Source: Granulicella mallensis (GTDB taxonomy: Bacteria > Acidobacteriota > Terriglobia > Terriglobales > Acidobacteriaceae). From it: DNA of 64,000 nucleotides. The position numbers and the translations under genes are program-made. The stretch is from contig NZ_JACHIO010000005.1 in NCBI RefSeq assembly GCF_014203225.1, positions 62,001 to 126,000 of the forward strand, given 5' to 3'. Within the stretch, counting starts at the first letter, position 1; each line of letters starts with the position of its first letter. The notes under the pieces are model-generated. The model was not told the origin of the DNA and made no database searches. It worked only from the letters and a program-made list of their open reading frames with translations. Shown here piece by piece: positions 54,348-63,406 of the stretch.

Positions 54348-57300
54348 ATGATTAAGAGACTTTTAAACGGCGCGCTGCTCTGTACCTGGATGGCAGGAGC
54401 CATCTTTTCTCTCACAGCCTTCGTGGCTTCGGCTCAGACGACAGACGGATCCATTACCGTCCAAACTACGGACGCCACGAAAGCGCTCCTGGCTGGCACA
54501 CACCTGGTGCTACGTGACAATGAGACGAACGTCACCCACGAGGGCACGACGCTAAAGTCCGGCACGTACACCTTTGACGCGCTGCCTCCCTCGACTTATA
54601 GCCTGACCGTAGATCATCCTGGCTTCAGCAGCCTCTCCTACGACAAGATTCTCGTGCAGGCCGGCGTTGCGACACCCTTGAACATCGCCCTCAAGGTCGG
54701 CAGCGACACCCAGAAGATCGATGTATCCGCCCTGTCCGTGCCGGTCCTTGAGACCTCTTCGAACACGCTTTCCACCTCCATCAACCTCGAGGAAGTGAAC
54801 AACCTGCCTGTCGCCAACCGGAGCCTGATCGCGCTGCAGGCACTTTCGCCCGGATATGCGTCCGCTACCGGCAACGGCACTGGCACCTTCAATGGCACCC
54901 CGCAGGCCGGGTATCAGGCAAATCTCGACGGCATCAATTCAACCTCATCGCGAGGAAAGGCGGGGAGCGGTTCGGGCTCAGCTATTACCTTCCGCGTTGA
55001 AAACATCCAGGAGTTCACGGTGCAAAGTGGCGAGCTGCCACCCAGCCAAGGCGGTGGTCAAAGCGCCGCGCAGACGCTCTTTGTGACTAAGCGTGGCACC
55101 AACAAGTTTCATGGAAGCCTCTTTGAGAACCACCAGGACGAGTCGTTGAACGCCTTTCCCTGGTCATATGGCTTTCAGACTCCTCGCCTGCCGAAGCCGC
55201 ATCTCCTCATCAACGACTTTGGCGGTTCGATCGGCGGTCCGATCTTCAAGGACAAGCTCTTCTTCTTTGCCAATTTCTCCGCGCGCATCTCCCCTAACTC
55301 CAATACGATCTCTACGGTTCTTCCGACGATGTCCGCGCTGGCGGGAAACTATAACTACTTCAACGCAGGCGGTGGCGTTTCAACGATCAACGTCCTGCAG
55401 GGAGCCGGCGCTGCCGGCCTTGATCCGAACGTCAATGGCGGAGTTTTATTCCAGCAGAATCTCAATCAAGGGGTGTACCAGGACGGCACCTTCACGCAGG
55501 GAACAACCCAACTCAACACCAGGACGCTGAACTTCGCGGTACCGGCGAAGAACACGATCTTCTATCCCAGTGGACGGCTCGACTATACCGTTACTTCGAG
55601 ACTCCAGATCAGTGTCTCCGCCAACCTTACTCGAAACACAAACAACGGCATCTATCAGGACCCGCTTCCCGGCGGCTTCCAGATCAAGACTACGGGCTCT
55701 TTCTCCCAGAACTATGTAGCCGCGGTTGGAGTTGACTATACCGTCACGCCGACCCTGGTCAATCAGTTCAAGGCAGGCTTCCTCTATACGCATAGTCTCA
55801 ACAGTCCTTCCGCGTCGGGCTTCGATGTAGCTTCGCAAGGCAACACGAACTACAACTTCCAGGGCATTCAAAGCGGCAACTTCCCGATTGTCCCGCAGGG
55901 AAACTACTATCCCTACTTCCAGGGCAACGATGATGTGAGCTGGCAAAAGGGAAGTCACACGATCAAGTTTGGCGGTAACTTCTGGCATCAGCAGGATCAC
56001 TTTTACAATCCAGCGGATGGGCCCACCACTATTAATCTCGGGTTGATTAGCCAGGACCCCGCCTTCAACGCGATCAACAGTCTCGTTCCTACCAGCGGAG
56101 CGAGTGGAAATCTTCCCGGCAATCTCAGCGGTGCACAGGGTGATGTCACAGCCCTGTATGGCTGGCTCGACGGCCGTGTTACGAGCGCCAGTTATGGATT
56201 ACCTGTCAACCCTGCGACCGGAACGTATACCACTCCGGGGTCCTACTTCCTCGATGAAAAATCCTTGGGTGGTGGGCTCTATGTGCAGGATTCATGGCGC
56301 GCGCAACCCGGTCTGACCTTGAACTATGGTCTGCGCTGGGACTTCATCAGCGACATCCACGACGCCCATCTCGGATACACGGGACCTTCGGCCGCCGACC
56401 TGTTCGGTTCCTCGGGTTACATGAATATCTTCCAGCCCGGTGCTGACTCAGGAAGTCCGAATCCGCTTTATACAACGTCCCAGCATAAGTACAACTCGAG
56501 TCTTGTATTGCCACAGCCACAGATCGGTTTTGCCTGGAATCCCAGCGGAGACGAAAGCTTCTTAGGCAAGCTTTTTGGAGCCGGCAAGACGGTGATCCGC
56601 GGCAGTTATACCCTGAAGAACTACACCGAGGGTGGGCAGAGCTTCTGGCAGGCCGCTTCCAACTCGGGCTATAACTTTTTCAATAACAATAGCCTGACGG
56701 CCAGCAATACCGTTGGCCCGCAATACTACACCCCCGGGTCAATCAAGCTTGTGACTCCGCCTTCTTCCTGCACCGGGTACATTGCCAACTGCGTCAATAC
56801 AGCGACGATTCCGACGATGGGACCATTCTTTGCGTCGCCCGCTACCTACCAGACGACCATTCCTCAGTCATCGCTGTTCTTCAAGGGCTCAGGAGCACCG
56901 GCTGCCATCGATCCTAATATCAAGCAACCGTATGTTGAGTCCTACACTCTCGGTATCCAACGGCAGATCGGTCATTCCAGCGCGTTTGAAATCCGGTACG
57001 TCGGAAATCGCAGCATCCACGATTGGATTGCGATCAACTATAACGAAATCAATTCGCTCAATAATGGCTTCTACCAGGACTTCACTGCGGCACAGCGCAA
57101 TCTCGCCATCAATGCGGCAGCAGGGCACCCCAACGACTTCAGTAACCGCGGCGGCGGCCCTGCTATGCCGATCCTGAGTGCTGCCTTTGCTGGTGCCTCT
57201 GCCGGCGGATTCACGAACGGCAGCTATGTAACTCTGCTCAAAAACGGCTCTCTTGGAGGGTTGGCCGCAGCCATTGCGAACAACGAAACCTACTTCTGCA

Positions 57301-58238
57301 ACGTCGTGAGCCAGGCCTTCGCGCCGTGCAAGGCTGTAGCTTCTTCCCCGATGGGATCTAACTTCCCCAGCAACCTGTTTCAGGTCAATCCCTACCTCGA
57401 GGGATCCGGTGCCAGTCTCACGAGCAGCAAGGGTTCGTCCAACTACAACTCACTTCAGATGGAGTTCCGTCAGAAGGTCTCACACGGTCTCGATCTGAAC
57501 GTCAACTATACCTACGGCAAAACGCTCGGCTTCTCCTCGAACGAGGCTGCTGGATCTATTGGAAACGCAGCGTCGGTCATCACGCTGCACAACCTGCACT
57601 ATAACTATCAGCCGATCTCGTACGACACCCGTCACGCGCTCAAAGCCAGCGGGACCTATGCTCTTCCCTTTGGCAAGAACAAGGCTTTCCTGAGCCAAGG
57701 CAAGCTCACGAACTATGTCGTTGGAGGTTGGACGGCAGGCATGATCTTCATCTACCAGAGCGGAGCCCCGTTTGCTCTTACCGGCGGCCTCTCCTCCACC
57801 ATCAACTCGGCTTCGGATGGCGGCGTCACCTTCGTCGGCGGCACTTCAGCGCACGATATCCAGAAGTCGGTAGGCATCACTCGCTCTAAGCCCGGCAACA
57901 CGTATGTAAACTTCATCGGATCAAAGTTCCAAGGCACGAGCACCGCAAATCCCAACTACGTTGTGCCCAATACGACCCCTGGTACCGAAGGGAATCTGCC
58001 CTTTATCTATGGACCGAAGTGGAACAACTTCGATCTTGCAGCAACGAAGGACCTACCCATCTTCAGGGCAGTCCATATTAACCTTCAGGGTATCTTCCTC
58101 AATGCCTTCAACCATCCCGAGTGGATTACGAGCACTGCCTCCACCGTCTTGAGCACCCAGAGTTCAACCTTCGGAACCACCAGTACGACCGCGCAGGCAG
58201 CGCGTCGTATTGAGCTCCGGGCTAACGTTACTTTCTAA
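54348..58238 (+). CDS. Oar-type TonB-dependent receptor, paralogue
   Basis: 1,296 residues. The signal peptide ends near 31 (AFVASAQ). The regulatory-like N-domain covers about 35-120 (TTDGSITVQTTDATKALLAG ... PPSTYSLTVDHPGFS). The plug has LPVANRSLIALQALSPGY and LFVTKRGTNKFHGSLFENH; the barrel shares blocks such as IRGSYTLKNYTEGGQSFW with its paralogue and ends RIELRANVTF. I chose ATG 54348 (AAGGTGA upstream): a longer frame beginning at TTG 54267 starts in the -35 box itself. Both receptors probably recognise fragments of the same polymer, perhaps different sizes. Confidence 0.92.
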   Translation: MIKRLLNGALLCTWMAGAIFSLTAFVASAQTTDGSITVQTTDATKALLAGTHLVLRDNETNVTHEGTTLKSGTYTFDALPPSTYSLTVDHPGFSSLSYDKILVQAGVATPLNIALKVGSDTQKIDVSALSVPVLETSSNTLSTSINLEEVNNLPVANRSLIALQALSPGYASATGNGTGTFNGTPQAGYQANLDGINSTSSRGKAGSGSGSAITFRVENIQEFTVQSGELPPSQGGGQSAAQTLFVTKRGTNKFHGSLFENHQDESLNAFPWSYGFQTPRLPKPHLLINDFGGSIGGPIFKDKLFFFANFSARISPNSNTISTVLPTMSALAGNYNYFNAGGGVSTINVLQGAGAAGLDPNVNGGVLFQQNLNQGVYQDGTFTQGTTQLNTRTLNFAVPAKNTIFYPSGRLDYTVTSRLQISVSANLTRNTNNGIYQDPLPGGFQIKTTGSFSQNYVAAVGVDYTVTPTLVNQFKAGFLYTHSLNSPSASGFDVASQGNTNYNFQGIQSGNFPIVPQGNYYPYFQGNDDVSWQKGSHTIKFGGNFWHQQDHFYNPADGPTTINLGLISQDPAFNAINSLVPTSGASGNLPGNLSGAQGDVTALYGWLDGRVTSASYGLPVNPATGTYTTPGSYFLDEKSLGGGLYVQDSWRAQPGLTLNYGLRWDFISDIHDAHLGYTGPSAADLFGSSGYMNIFQPGADSGSPNPLYTTSQHKYNSSLVLPQPQIGFAWNPSGDESFLGKLFGAGKTVIRGSYTLKNYTEGGQSFWQAASNSGYNFFNNNSLTASNTVGPQYYTPGSIKLVTPPSSCTGYIANCVNTATIPTMGPFFASPATYQTTIPQSSLFFKGSGAPAAIDPNIKQPYVESYTLGIQRQIGHSSAFEIRYVGNRSIHDWIAINYNEINSLNNGFYQDFTAAQRNLAINAAAGHPNDFSNRGGGPAMPILSAAFAGASAGGFTNGSYVTLLKNGSLGGLAAAIANNETYFCNVVSQAFAPCKAVASSPMGSNFPSNLFQVNPYLEGSGASLTSSKGSSNYNSLQMEFRQKVSHGLDLNVNYTYGKTLGFSSNEAAGSIGNAASVITLHNLHYNYQPISYDTRHALKASGTYALPFGKNKAFLSQGKLTNYVVGGWTAGMIFIYQSGAPFALTGGLSSTINSASDGGVTFVGGTSAHDIQKSVGITRSKPGNTYVNFIGSKFQGTSTANPNYVVPNTTPGTEGNLPFIYGPKWNNFDLAATKDLPIFRAVHINLQGIFLNAFNHPEWITSTASTVLSTQSSTFGTTSTTAQAARRIELRANVTF

Positions 58239-58256
58239 TTTCTCGATGCCGTACCT

Positions 58257-58294
58257 GGGCTTGTGCCGGTTCCATGGCACAAGCCCGTTTTTTT
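58257..58294 (+). terminator. Rho-independent terminator after the second receptor
   Basis: GGGCTTGTGCC (58257-58267) pairs perfectly with GGCACAAGCCC (58276-58286), followed by G and seven T. Confidence 0.92.
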
Positions 58295-58378
58295 GTGAGT
58301 CATTTTGGATGACCCAATTCAACGATAGGAAAGATAGGATCAAGTGTCCTGAATCTTTGGTTCGTTGAACATGATGTC

Positions 58379-58640
58379 CTGTTCAACACAGCGCGAAGCG
58401 CAAACCGTGACGCTTTAGCGTCGCGGGTCGGAGGGAGCCGTAGCCTTTAGGCTACGGAATAAGGGGCCATGCAAGCATTGGGCTTTAGCCCCGGGCCTTT
58501 TGTCCGCAGCCGAAAAGAAGGCCCGGGCCTAAAGGCCATATCTTTCCTAAGCCTGATTTCCGTAGCCTAAAGGCTACGGCTCCCTCCGTCTCCCCGACGC
58601 TGAAGCATCAGGGAACGCGCTTCGCGCCGTGCTGAGCGCC
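58379..58640. repeat. Hairpin-rich repeat element, copy 2 (inverted)
   Basis: About 262 bases, the reverse-complement counterpart of 47343-47600 with the same order of stem-loops (GCGCGAAGCGC, GACGCTTTAGCGTC, CCGTAGCCTTTAGGCTACGG, GGCCCGGGCCT, and the mirrored set). It lies between the convergent ends of the second receptor gene and the Hyp operon. Confidence 0.8.
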
Positions 58641-58675
58641 CCTATCTTTCGACGAATGAATGACCCATCAGACCA

Positions 58676-58705
58676 ATAAAAGGCCGCACAGAAATCTGTG
58701 CGGCC
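58676..58705 (-). terminator. Terminator of the hydroxyproline operon
   Basis: On the minus strand GGCCGCACAG and CTGTGCGGCC form a perfect 10-base stem with an ATTT loop, followed by TTTTATT. It begins 22 bases after the last gene of the operon. Confidence 0.9.
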
Positions 58706-58726
58706 TTTGTTAGTAAAGCGAACGAG

Positions 58727-59650
58727 TTATGCTCCAGCAAAGTCCGCGAATGGCTTTTCGTTGACGGACGGACGCTCCGCCAGGGCCTTCTCGAAGATCG
58801 CAATTGTGGCCTTCAGCTCTGCGCCGTGCAGCTCCAGGCGAGGAGCGCGAACGCGGGCCGAGCCCACGCCTGCCTTCTCCTGTACCCACTTGATGAGCTG
58901 CACAAACTTCGGCACGGTATCCAAGCGCAGCAGCGGCAGGAACCAGCGATAGAGTTCGAAGGCTTCCTTGTGCTTGCCCTCTTTTGCGAGCTCGAAGAGT
59001 CGAACCGACTCGGCAGGATACGCGTTGACGAGACCTGCGACCCAGCCAACAGCACCGGCGCCGACGCCCTCTACCAGTACGTCATCCACACCTACGCAGA
59101 TGCGCAAGCGATCGCCAAGCACTTCGCGAATAGCAGAGACGCGCCGCACATCCGCGCTTGACTCCTTCACGGCCTTGAGGTTCGCGTGTTCGTTGGCGAG
59201 CTCAGCAATCTCTGCCGGCAGGAAGTCAGTCTTATACGCCACCGGATTGTTGTAGAGCATGCACTCCAGCTTCGTCGAACCGATCACCGTCGCTACATGC
59301 TGTTTCATCTCATGCCAGTCGGAGGTGTAAACATACGGCGGCAATACCATCAGGCCGGAACATCCAGCCTCTTCTGCTTCTTTCGCCAGGCGCACAGCGC
59401 CATGGGTGGAGAGGGAAGAGATAGCCGCAACCACAGGCTTCTTTCCAGCGACACGCACGGCTGTCTTCAGGATGTCGATCTTCTCGTCATGCTCGAGGGT
59501 CGCGCCTTCGCCGAGCGAGCCCAGCATGACGAGTCCCTCGCAACCATTGCCCAGTTGCCATGCTGCATGTTGCGCCAAAAATTTGTGATCTACCTTCAGG
59601 TTCGTGTCGAAGGGGGTTGTCATTGCCGGTAGTACGCCAGACCAGTTCAT
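58727..59650 (-). CDS. lhpC: DapA-family lyase, probable 1-pyrroline-4-hydroxy-2-carboxylate deaminase
   Basis: 307 residues of the dihydrodipicolinate synthase / N-acetylneuraminate lyase family. Schiff-base Lys162 (NLKAVKESS) and Tyr133 (MLYNNPVAY) are in place; the N-terminus GVLPAMTTPFD and GCEGLVMLGSLGEG are typical. In hydroxyproline catabolism this enzyme deaminates and dehydrates 1-pyrroline-4-hydroxy-2-carboxylate to alpha-ketoglutarate semialdehyde. The assignment rests on context: it is the last gene of an operon with hydroxyproline epimerase and a three-part dehydrogenase, its ATG overlapping the previous stop by 4 bases. Confidence 0.8.
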   Translation of the reverse strand: MNWSGVLPAMTTPFDTNLKVDHKFLAQHAAWQLGNGCEGLVMLGSLGEGATLEHDEKIDILKTAVRVAGKKPVVAAISSLSTHGAVRLAKEAEEAGCSGLMVLPPYVYTSDWHEMKQHVATVIGSTKLECMLYNNPVAYKTDFLPAEIAELANEHANLKAVKESSADVRRVSAIREVLGDRLRICVGVDDVLVEGVGAGAVGWVAGLVNAYPAESVRLFELAKEGKHKEAFELYRWFLPLLRLDTVPKFVQLIKWVQEKAGVGSARVRAPRLELHGAELKATIAIFEKALAERPSVNEKPFADFAGA

Positions 59651-60954
59651 GCTTTCTCCTTAATCAATTCGGTTGTGTTGTTTTCGCTAGCGTCCGGAAA
59701 GCAGAACGCCTGAAGGGGAACGGGAAAGAGGGGCTGCCGTATGGAGACAGGCCTCCATCCCAGAAGCTGTTCGATGGCTGGACCGCAGATGCGGCCCTGG
59801 CACGGACCCATGCCGCATCGCGTCTGCAGCTTTGCGTCGGTCCATCCCTGGTGGCCCTGCAGGCGCGCAAACGGAACGTCCTCGCACCGGCACACGATCG
59901 TGTCGGGACGCGGCAGCGACCGCAGTTCCGCACGTAAGGCAAAGGCTTTTTCCATCCTGTCGCCGAAGGCCCGTTCAGCGGCTGAGCGTCTTTGCAGGGA
60001 CGCATGGCTGCGGCCAGCGCAGGCTAATCCGGCGATCTCACCTTGCACCAGCGCTGCTTCGAGCCCTGCAATGCCCGCAGGCTCTCCCGCGCAGAATACA
60101 TTCGGCAGTGAGGTGCGCTGCGCGCTATCGACCTGTACAAAGCTCTCGCGGAACGCGCAGCCGAGAAATGCTGCGATCTCTGTGTTGGGCACGAGGTGGT
60201 ATCCGCAAGCCAGCAGGTCGCAGGGCTCAGTCCAGGTGCGCGTGCCGTCGGTGACGCGGACAGACGCCAACGTTTGTCCGCTTCCAGCAATCGCTTCGAT
60301 CACCCAGCAGCCAGCGCGGTACGGCGTCTTCCAGAGCTTGACGCGAAAGCGCGCGCCCTGCACCAGCTTCGCAGGATGCGTCCAGAGCGATGCGGCAAAG
60401 GGAGCCAGCTGCGCCAACGTAGCTTGCTCCAGGACGCTTGAAATCACAGCGCCGTCCTCTGCAAGATGGGTGGCAACCGCAAGGAGCAGGGGACCTGTAC
60501 CCGCTACGACTATCTTTTTCCCTGCGACGGAGTAGCCTCCCTTGACCAGGGCCTGCAGACCGCCAGCGCCGAAGACGCCTGGAAGCGTCCATCCTGGAAA
60601 AGGTAGAAACCGTTCGCGCGCGCCGGTCGCGAGGACCAACTTCTCGAAGTGGAACTGCTCCACTACGTTGCCGGAAGCAGTTTCCTGCAAGGTCTGCACG
60701 GTCCCTGAGGCGTCTGCGCTAAATACGCTGCGGCCGTTGAGCACCTGGGCTCCGGACCGCTGAAGCCTCTCCATCGCTCTCTGCTTCGCAACATCCTGTG
60801 TGTTCGCAGAGTCGACGGTCGCACCACGCCAGATCTGGCCACCAGCGGTGACGTTATCGTCGAGCACGATGACTTTGCATCCGTTTTCAGCCGCCGCTGT
60901 GGCCGCAGCGATGCCGGCGGGGCCAGCCCCGATGACCAGAACCTCCGCGCGCAT
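59647..60954 (-). CDS. D-hydroxyproline dehydrogenase, FAD/NAD-linked oxidoreductase subunit
   Basis: 435 residues. The N-terminus carries an FAD-binding VLVIGAGPAGIAAATAAAE loop, with a second nucleotide-binding loop near 150 (KKIVVAGTGPLLLAVATHLAE). The C-terminal ~85 residues have a BFD-like iron-sulfur pattern (TIVCRCEDVPF ... RCGMGPCQGRICG). This is the large subunit type of HcnB / LhpE. I chose ATG 60954, overlapping the ferredoxin-like gene's stop by one base (TGATG). With its two partners it should oxidise cis-4-hydroxy-D-proline to the pyrroline; glycine or opine oxidases have the same architecture. Confidence 0.82.
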   Translation of the reverse strand: MRAEVLVIGAGPAGIAAATAAAENGCKVIVLDDNVTAGGQIWRGATVDSANTQDVAKQRAMERLQRSGAQVLNGRSVFSADASGTVQTLQETASGNVVEQFHFEKLVLATGARERFLPFPGWTLPGVFGAGGLQALVKGGYSVAGKKIVVAGTGPLLLAVATHLAEDGAVISSVLEQATLAQLAPFAASLWTHPAKLVQGARFRVKLWKTPYRAGCWVIEAIAGSGQTLASVRVTDGTRTWTEPCDLLACGYHLVPNTEIAAFLGCAFRESFVQVDSAQRTSLPNVFCAGEPAGIAGLEAALVQGEIAGLACAGRSHASLQRRSAAERAFGDRMEKAFALRAELRSLPRPDTIVCRCEDVPFARLQGHQGWTDAKLQTRCGMGPCQGRICGPAIEQLLGWRPVSIRQPLFPVPLQAFCFPDASENNTTELIKEKA

Positions 60955-61199
60955 CACGAGTTTGTCTCCACGGTCATGTTGTCTTCGCACAGCATCTGGC
61001 AGGTGCGCCGATGCGATGTGCCATTCACCACGGCACGGCACTCAAAGCAGATGCCCATGCCACAAAGAGCTACGCGGGGATCTCCGTCGACGGAGATCCG
61101 GCTCGGCTGCTGCGCCAGCAACATGGCGGCGGCAACCGTGGTGCCCGGTGCAACCTGGCAGGTCACGTTGTTGATGAGGATGGAAAGAAGCTTAGGCAT
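60954..61199 (-). CDS. D-hydroxyproline dehydrogenase, small [2Fe-2S] subunit
   Basis: 81 residues, an HcnA/LhpF-like ferredoxin. The cysteine ladder is clear: ALCGMGICFECRAVVNG and the later Cys in HRRTCQMLC. I chose ATG 61199 (MPKLLSILINN), overlapping the preceding gene by 8 bases; a longer frame is only antisense-type noise. It carries electrons between the two FAD subunits. Too short and tightly packed to be a chance frame. Confidence 0.85.
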   Translation of the reverse strand: MPKLLSILINNVTCQVAPGTTVAAAMLLAQQPSRISVDGDPRVALCGMGICFECRAVVNGTSHRRTCQMLCEDNMTVETNS

Positions 61200-62325
61200 G
61201 GGCAAGCCTTGCCGGTTCCGTGAGTCGTATAGGCAGATAAGAAGTGGCATCAATGGCCGATTCGCGCCCAAGCATTCCATCGACCAGGAGCCGGGCTGCT
61301 CCTGGCGCGTTCGTAATGCCGAGTCCTTCAAAGCCTGCGGCAAGCCATAACGAGCTGTCTTCGGAAAGTCCCGCCGCCGGCCCGATCAGCGGGAGCTTGT
61401 CGGCTGTCGCGGCACGAAAGCCTGTCCATACTCGCAGCACAGAGAGCTTTTCCAGCGCGGGCATGTACTGCTTCGCGCGGTCGATCATGCGTCGCAGCAT
61501 CTCTGCTTCTGCTTCCGGCTGCTCATTGCCATACTGCCGGGAAGAGCCCAGCAGCAACTGCCCGGTCTGCCGCGGCTGAATGTTGAACGCAACCGAATCG
61601 TCCGTTACCTTGTGCGCGCTTTTGAGGTAACCAAGCTCCACCAGTTGATGGTGAAGAAAATTCGGATAGCGATCCGTGATGATGAGATGCCCTTTGCGCT
61701 TTTGAATGGGCAGCGCAGGAAGCAGATCGCACTCCGTTCCCACGGCCAACACGATACGGTCAGCCGTGAGTTCTGTGCCATCGCTGAGACGTACCTGTTT
61801 GTGCGAAGCCGATAAGGCCCTCGCATAGAACACCTCTGCACCCAGGCGCTTGGCTTCAGCCAAATAGAAAGCTGCTGCCGCTGGCGGATACACCACGCCA
61901 TCATCAGGCACGAGCAACCCTCCCGCCAGGCCATGGCGCAGATTCGGTTCCTGCTTTGCAAGTTCTGCTGCCGTTAGAAGGCTCGCTGCGATACCGGCTT
62001 CTTCGTACACCTTTTGCCGTGTGCCGACTTCGGCCATCTCTTCTTCATCGGCGGCCACCCATATCGTTCCGCGGCCCTCGTACTCCACCGATTTGGGAAA
62101 CTTCGTCGACTCCGCGCGCCACAACGAACGAGAGAACGCGGTCAGCGCAAGCTGTGCCGCCGAATCGTCCATCACGACTACGTGCCCCATTCCCGCAGCA
62201 GTGGCTGCCCCGGCTGGCGTACCGCCTTCGATGACACCGACGCGCCAACCCAGCAGTGCACACTCGCGGGCTACGGCACTACCGACAATTCCGGCGCCGA
62301 TAATCAGGACATCAAAGCATTTCAT
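61192..62325 (-). CDS. D-hydroxyproline dehydrogenase, DAO-type FAD subunit
   Basis: 377 residues of the D-amino-acid-oxidase-like family. The N-terminal FAD loop reads DVLIIGAGIVGSAVARECALLGW; GMGHVVVMDDSAAQLAL and LAAGFEGLGITNAPGAARLL near the C-terminus are typical of the catalytic subunit of three-part D-hydroxyproline dehydrogenases (LhpB type). I chose ATG 62325, one base after the epimerase stop. It should oxidise cis-4-hydroxy-D-proline made by the epimerase. Confidence 0.85.
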   Translation of the reverse strand: MKCFDVLIIGAGIVGSAVARECALLGWRVGVIEGGTPAGAATAAGMGHVVVMDDSAAQLALTAFSRSLWRAESTKFPKSVEYEGRGTIWVAADEEEMAEVGTRQKVYEEAGIAASLLTAAELAKQEPNLRHGLAGGLLVPDDGVVYPPAAAAFYLAEAKRLGAEVFYARALSASHKQVRLSDGTELTADRIVLAVGTECDLLPALPIQKRKGHLIITDRYPNFLHHQLVELGYLKSAHKVTDDSVAFNIQPRQTGQLLLGSSRQYGNEQPEAEAEMLRRMIDRAKQYMPALEKLSVLRVWTGFRAATADKLPLIGPAAGLSEDSSLWLAAGFEGLGITNAPGAARLLVDGMLGRESAIDATSYLPIRLTEPARLAHA

Positions 62326-62326
62326 C

Positions 62327-63277
62327 TCAGAACTTGATTCCTCGTGAAAAGGGATCATCCTCAGCAAACAGTAATCTCGATTCACCCGTTACCCACGCAT
62401 GTCCGCGAATACTGGGGTTCACCTGTCCATCGCTACCTTCGCGGACGGAGCCCTGAAAGACGGTGCCCAGAAGGCTCTCCTGCTTCCATATGGTTCCGGG
62501 CGCGAGTTTGCCGTCATCGTAGAGGCAAGCCATCTTGGCGCTGGTTCCGGTGCCGCAGGGAGAGCGATCGAACGAGGCGCCGGGGCAAAGCACAAAGTTT
62601 CGCGCGGAGTTGAGTTCGTCTTCGGGCTCCGAGAAAAACTCAATGTGGTCGATATAGGCTCGGTCGGCCCCGGTCACGCCGTTTGCATGCAGGGCTTCAC
62701 GGATAGCTGTAGAAACTTCGATGAGCTTCGCTCGATTTGCGGTCGTCAGCGAGCAGGGGGCTTCCTCCACGAGAAAGAACCAGTTTCCACCCCACGCGAT
62801 ATCGCCGGTAAAGCTGCCATATCCCGGTACATCGATCTCTACCTTGGAACGATAGCGATAGCTCGGCACATTTTCGACGGTGACACTTCCGTCCTGGTGG
62901 AGCGTAGCCTGCACGGTGCCCACCGGGGTCTCGATATTGTGCAGGCCCACCCCAATCCGGCCAAGATGGGCTAGGGTCGTCAATACGCCGATGGTTCCAT
63001 GGCCGCACATGCCTAAATAACCAACATCATTAAAGAAGATGACGGCGGCCGAGGAGTCCGGTTGCACGGGTTTCAGCAGAAGTGCGCCTACAACCACCTC
63101 GGAACCACGCGGTTCACACACGATCCCGGAACGAAAGTGGTCAAATTGACTCGAAAACCGCTGCAAACGCTCGGGGAGAGGCCCATCTCCGAGGTCGGGT
63201 CCCCCGGAGATTACAACTCGGGTCGGCTCACCTTCGGTATGGGAGTCGATTACATGGACGGACTGCCTGATTTCCAT
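62327..63277 (-). CDS. lhpA: 4-hydroxyproline 2-epimerase (proline racemase superfamily)
   Basis: 316 residues. Both catalytic cysteines are present, Cys91 in LGMCGHGTIG and Cys241 in DRSPCGTGTSAKMA. The two-cysteine form marks racemase/epimerase activity, as opposed to the Thr-containing hydroxyproline dehydratases. VIDSHTEGEPTRVV at the N-terminus is typical. It converts trans-4-hydroxy-L-proline to cis-4-hydroxy-D-proline, the first step of the pathway. First gene of the five-gene operon, divergent from a GntR gene. Proline racemase cannot be formally excluded, but the downstream genes fit hydroxyproline. Confidence 0.9.
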   Translation of the reverse strand: MEIRQSVHVIDSHTEGEPTRVVISGGPDLGDGPLPERLQRFSSQFDHFRSGIVCEPRGSEVVVGALLLKPVQPDSSAAVIFFNDVGYLGMCGHGTIGVLTTLAHLGRIGVGLHNIETPVGTVQATLHQDGSVTVENVPSYRYRSKVEIDVPGYGSFTGDIAWGGNWFFLVEEAPCSLTTANRAKLIEVSTAIREALHANGVTGADRAYIDHIEFFSEPEDELNSARNFVLCPGASFDRSPCGTGTSAKMACLYDDGKLAPGTIWKQESLLGTVFQGSVREGSDGQVNPSIRGHAWVTGESRLLFAEDDPFSRGIKF

Positions 63278-63406
63278 AAGAAATAATACCGCGTTGTCGA
63301 CGATTTTGGATACATTCTCAAACTAAAATTCGTACCTCTCAAATGTGAAAAAAAGGTACAGTGTCACTGGAGCACAAATCTATTGTCTACAGCACCCGGA
63401 ACACCC
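63278..63406. promoter_or_regulatory. Divergent promoter region between the Hyp operon and gntR, with candidate operators
   Basis: 129 bases. ATTTTGGATACAT at 63303-63315 is identical to the site before the first TonB receptor. ATTGTCTACA at 63382-63391 differs by one base from ATTGTATACA in the gh43/DUF5695 divergent promoter. Both fit the A/T-flanked TnGTnnACnA-like operators of FCD-type GntR regulators, and the adjacent gene encodes one. Confidence 0.55.

Larger units (their letters stand above)
53777..54363. repeat. Segmental duplication, copy B
   Basis: Diverged copy of 49097-49677: the GH27 5' fragment, the divergent intergenic region, the TTGACA promoter and the first bases of the receptor gene. 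Similarity runs to the AAGAGACTT just after the start codon of the second receptor. Confidence 0.85.

Noticed and set aside
47343..58640. Possible CRISPR array in the repeat-rich intergenic regions
   Set aside because: The repeats are palindromic units present once at each site, with no regular spacers and no cas genes.
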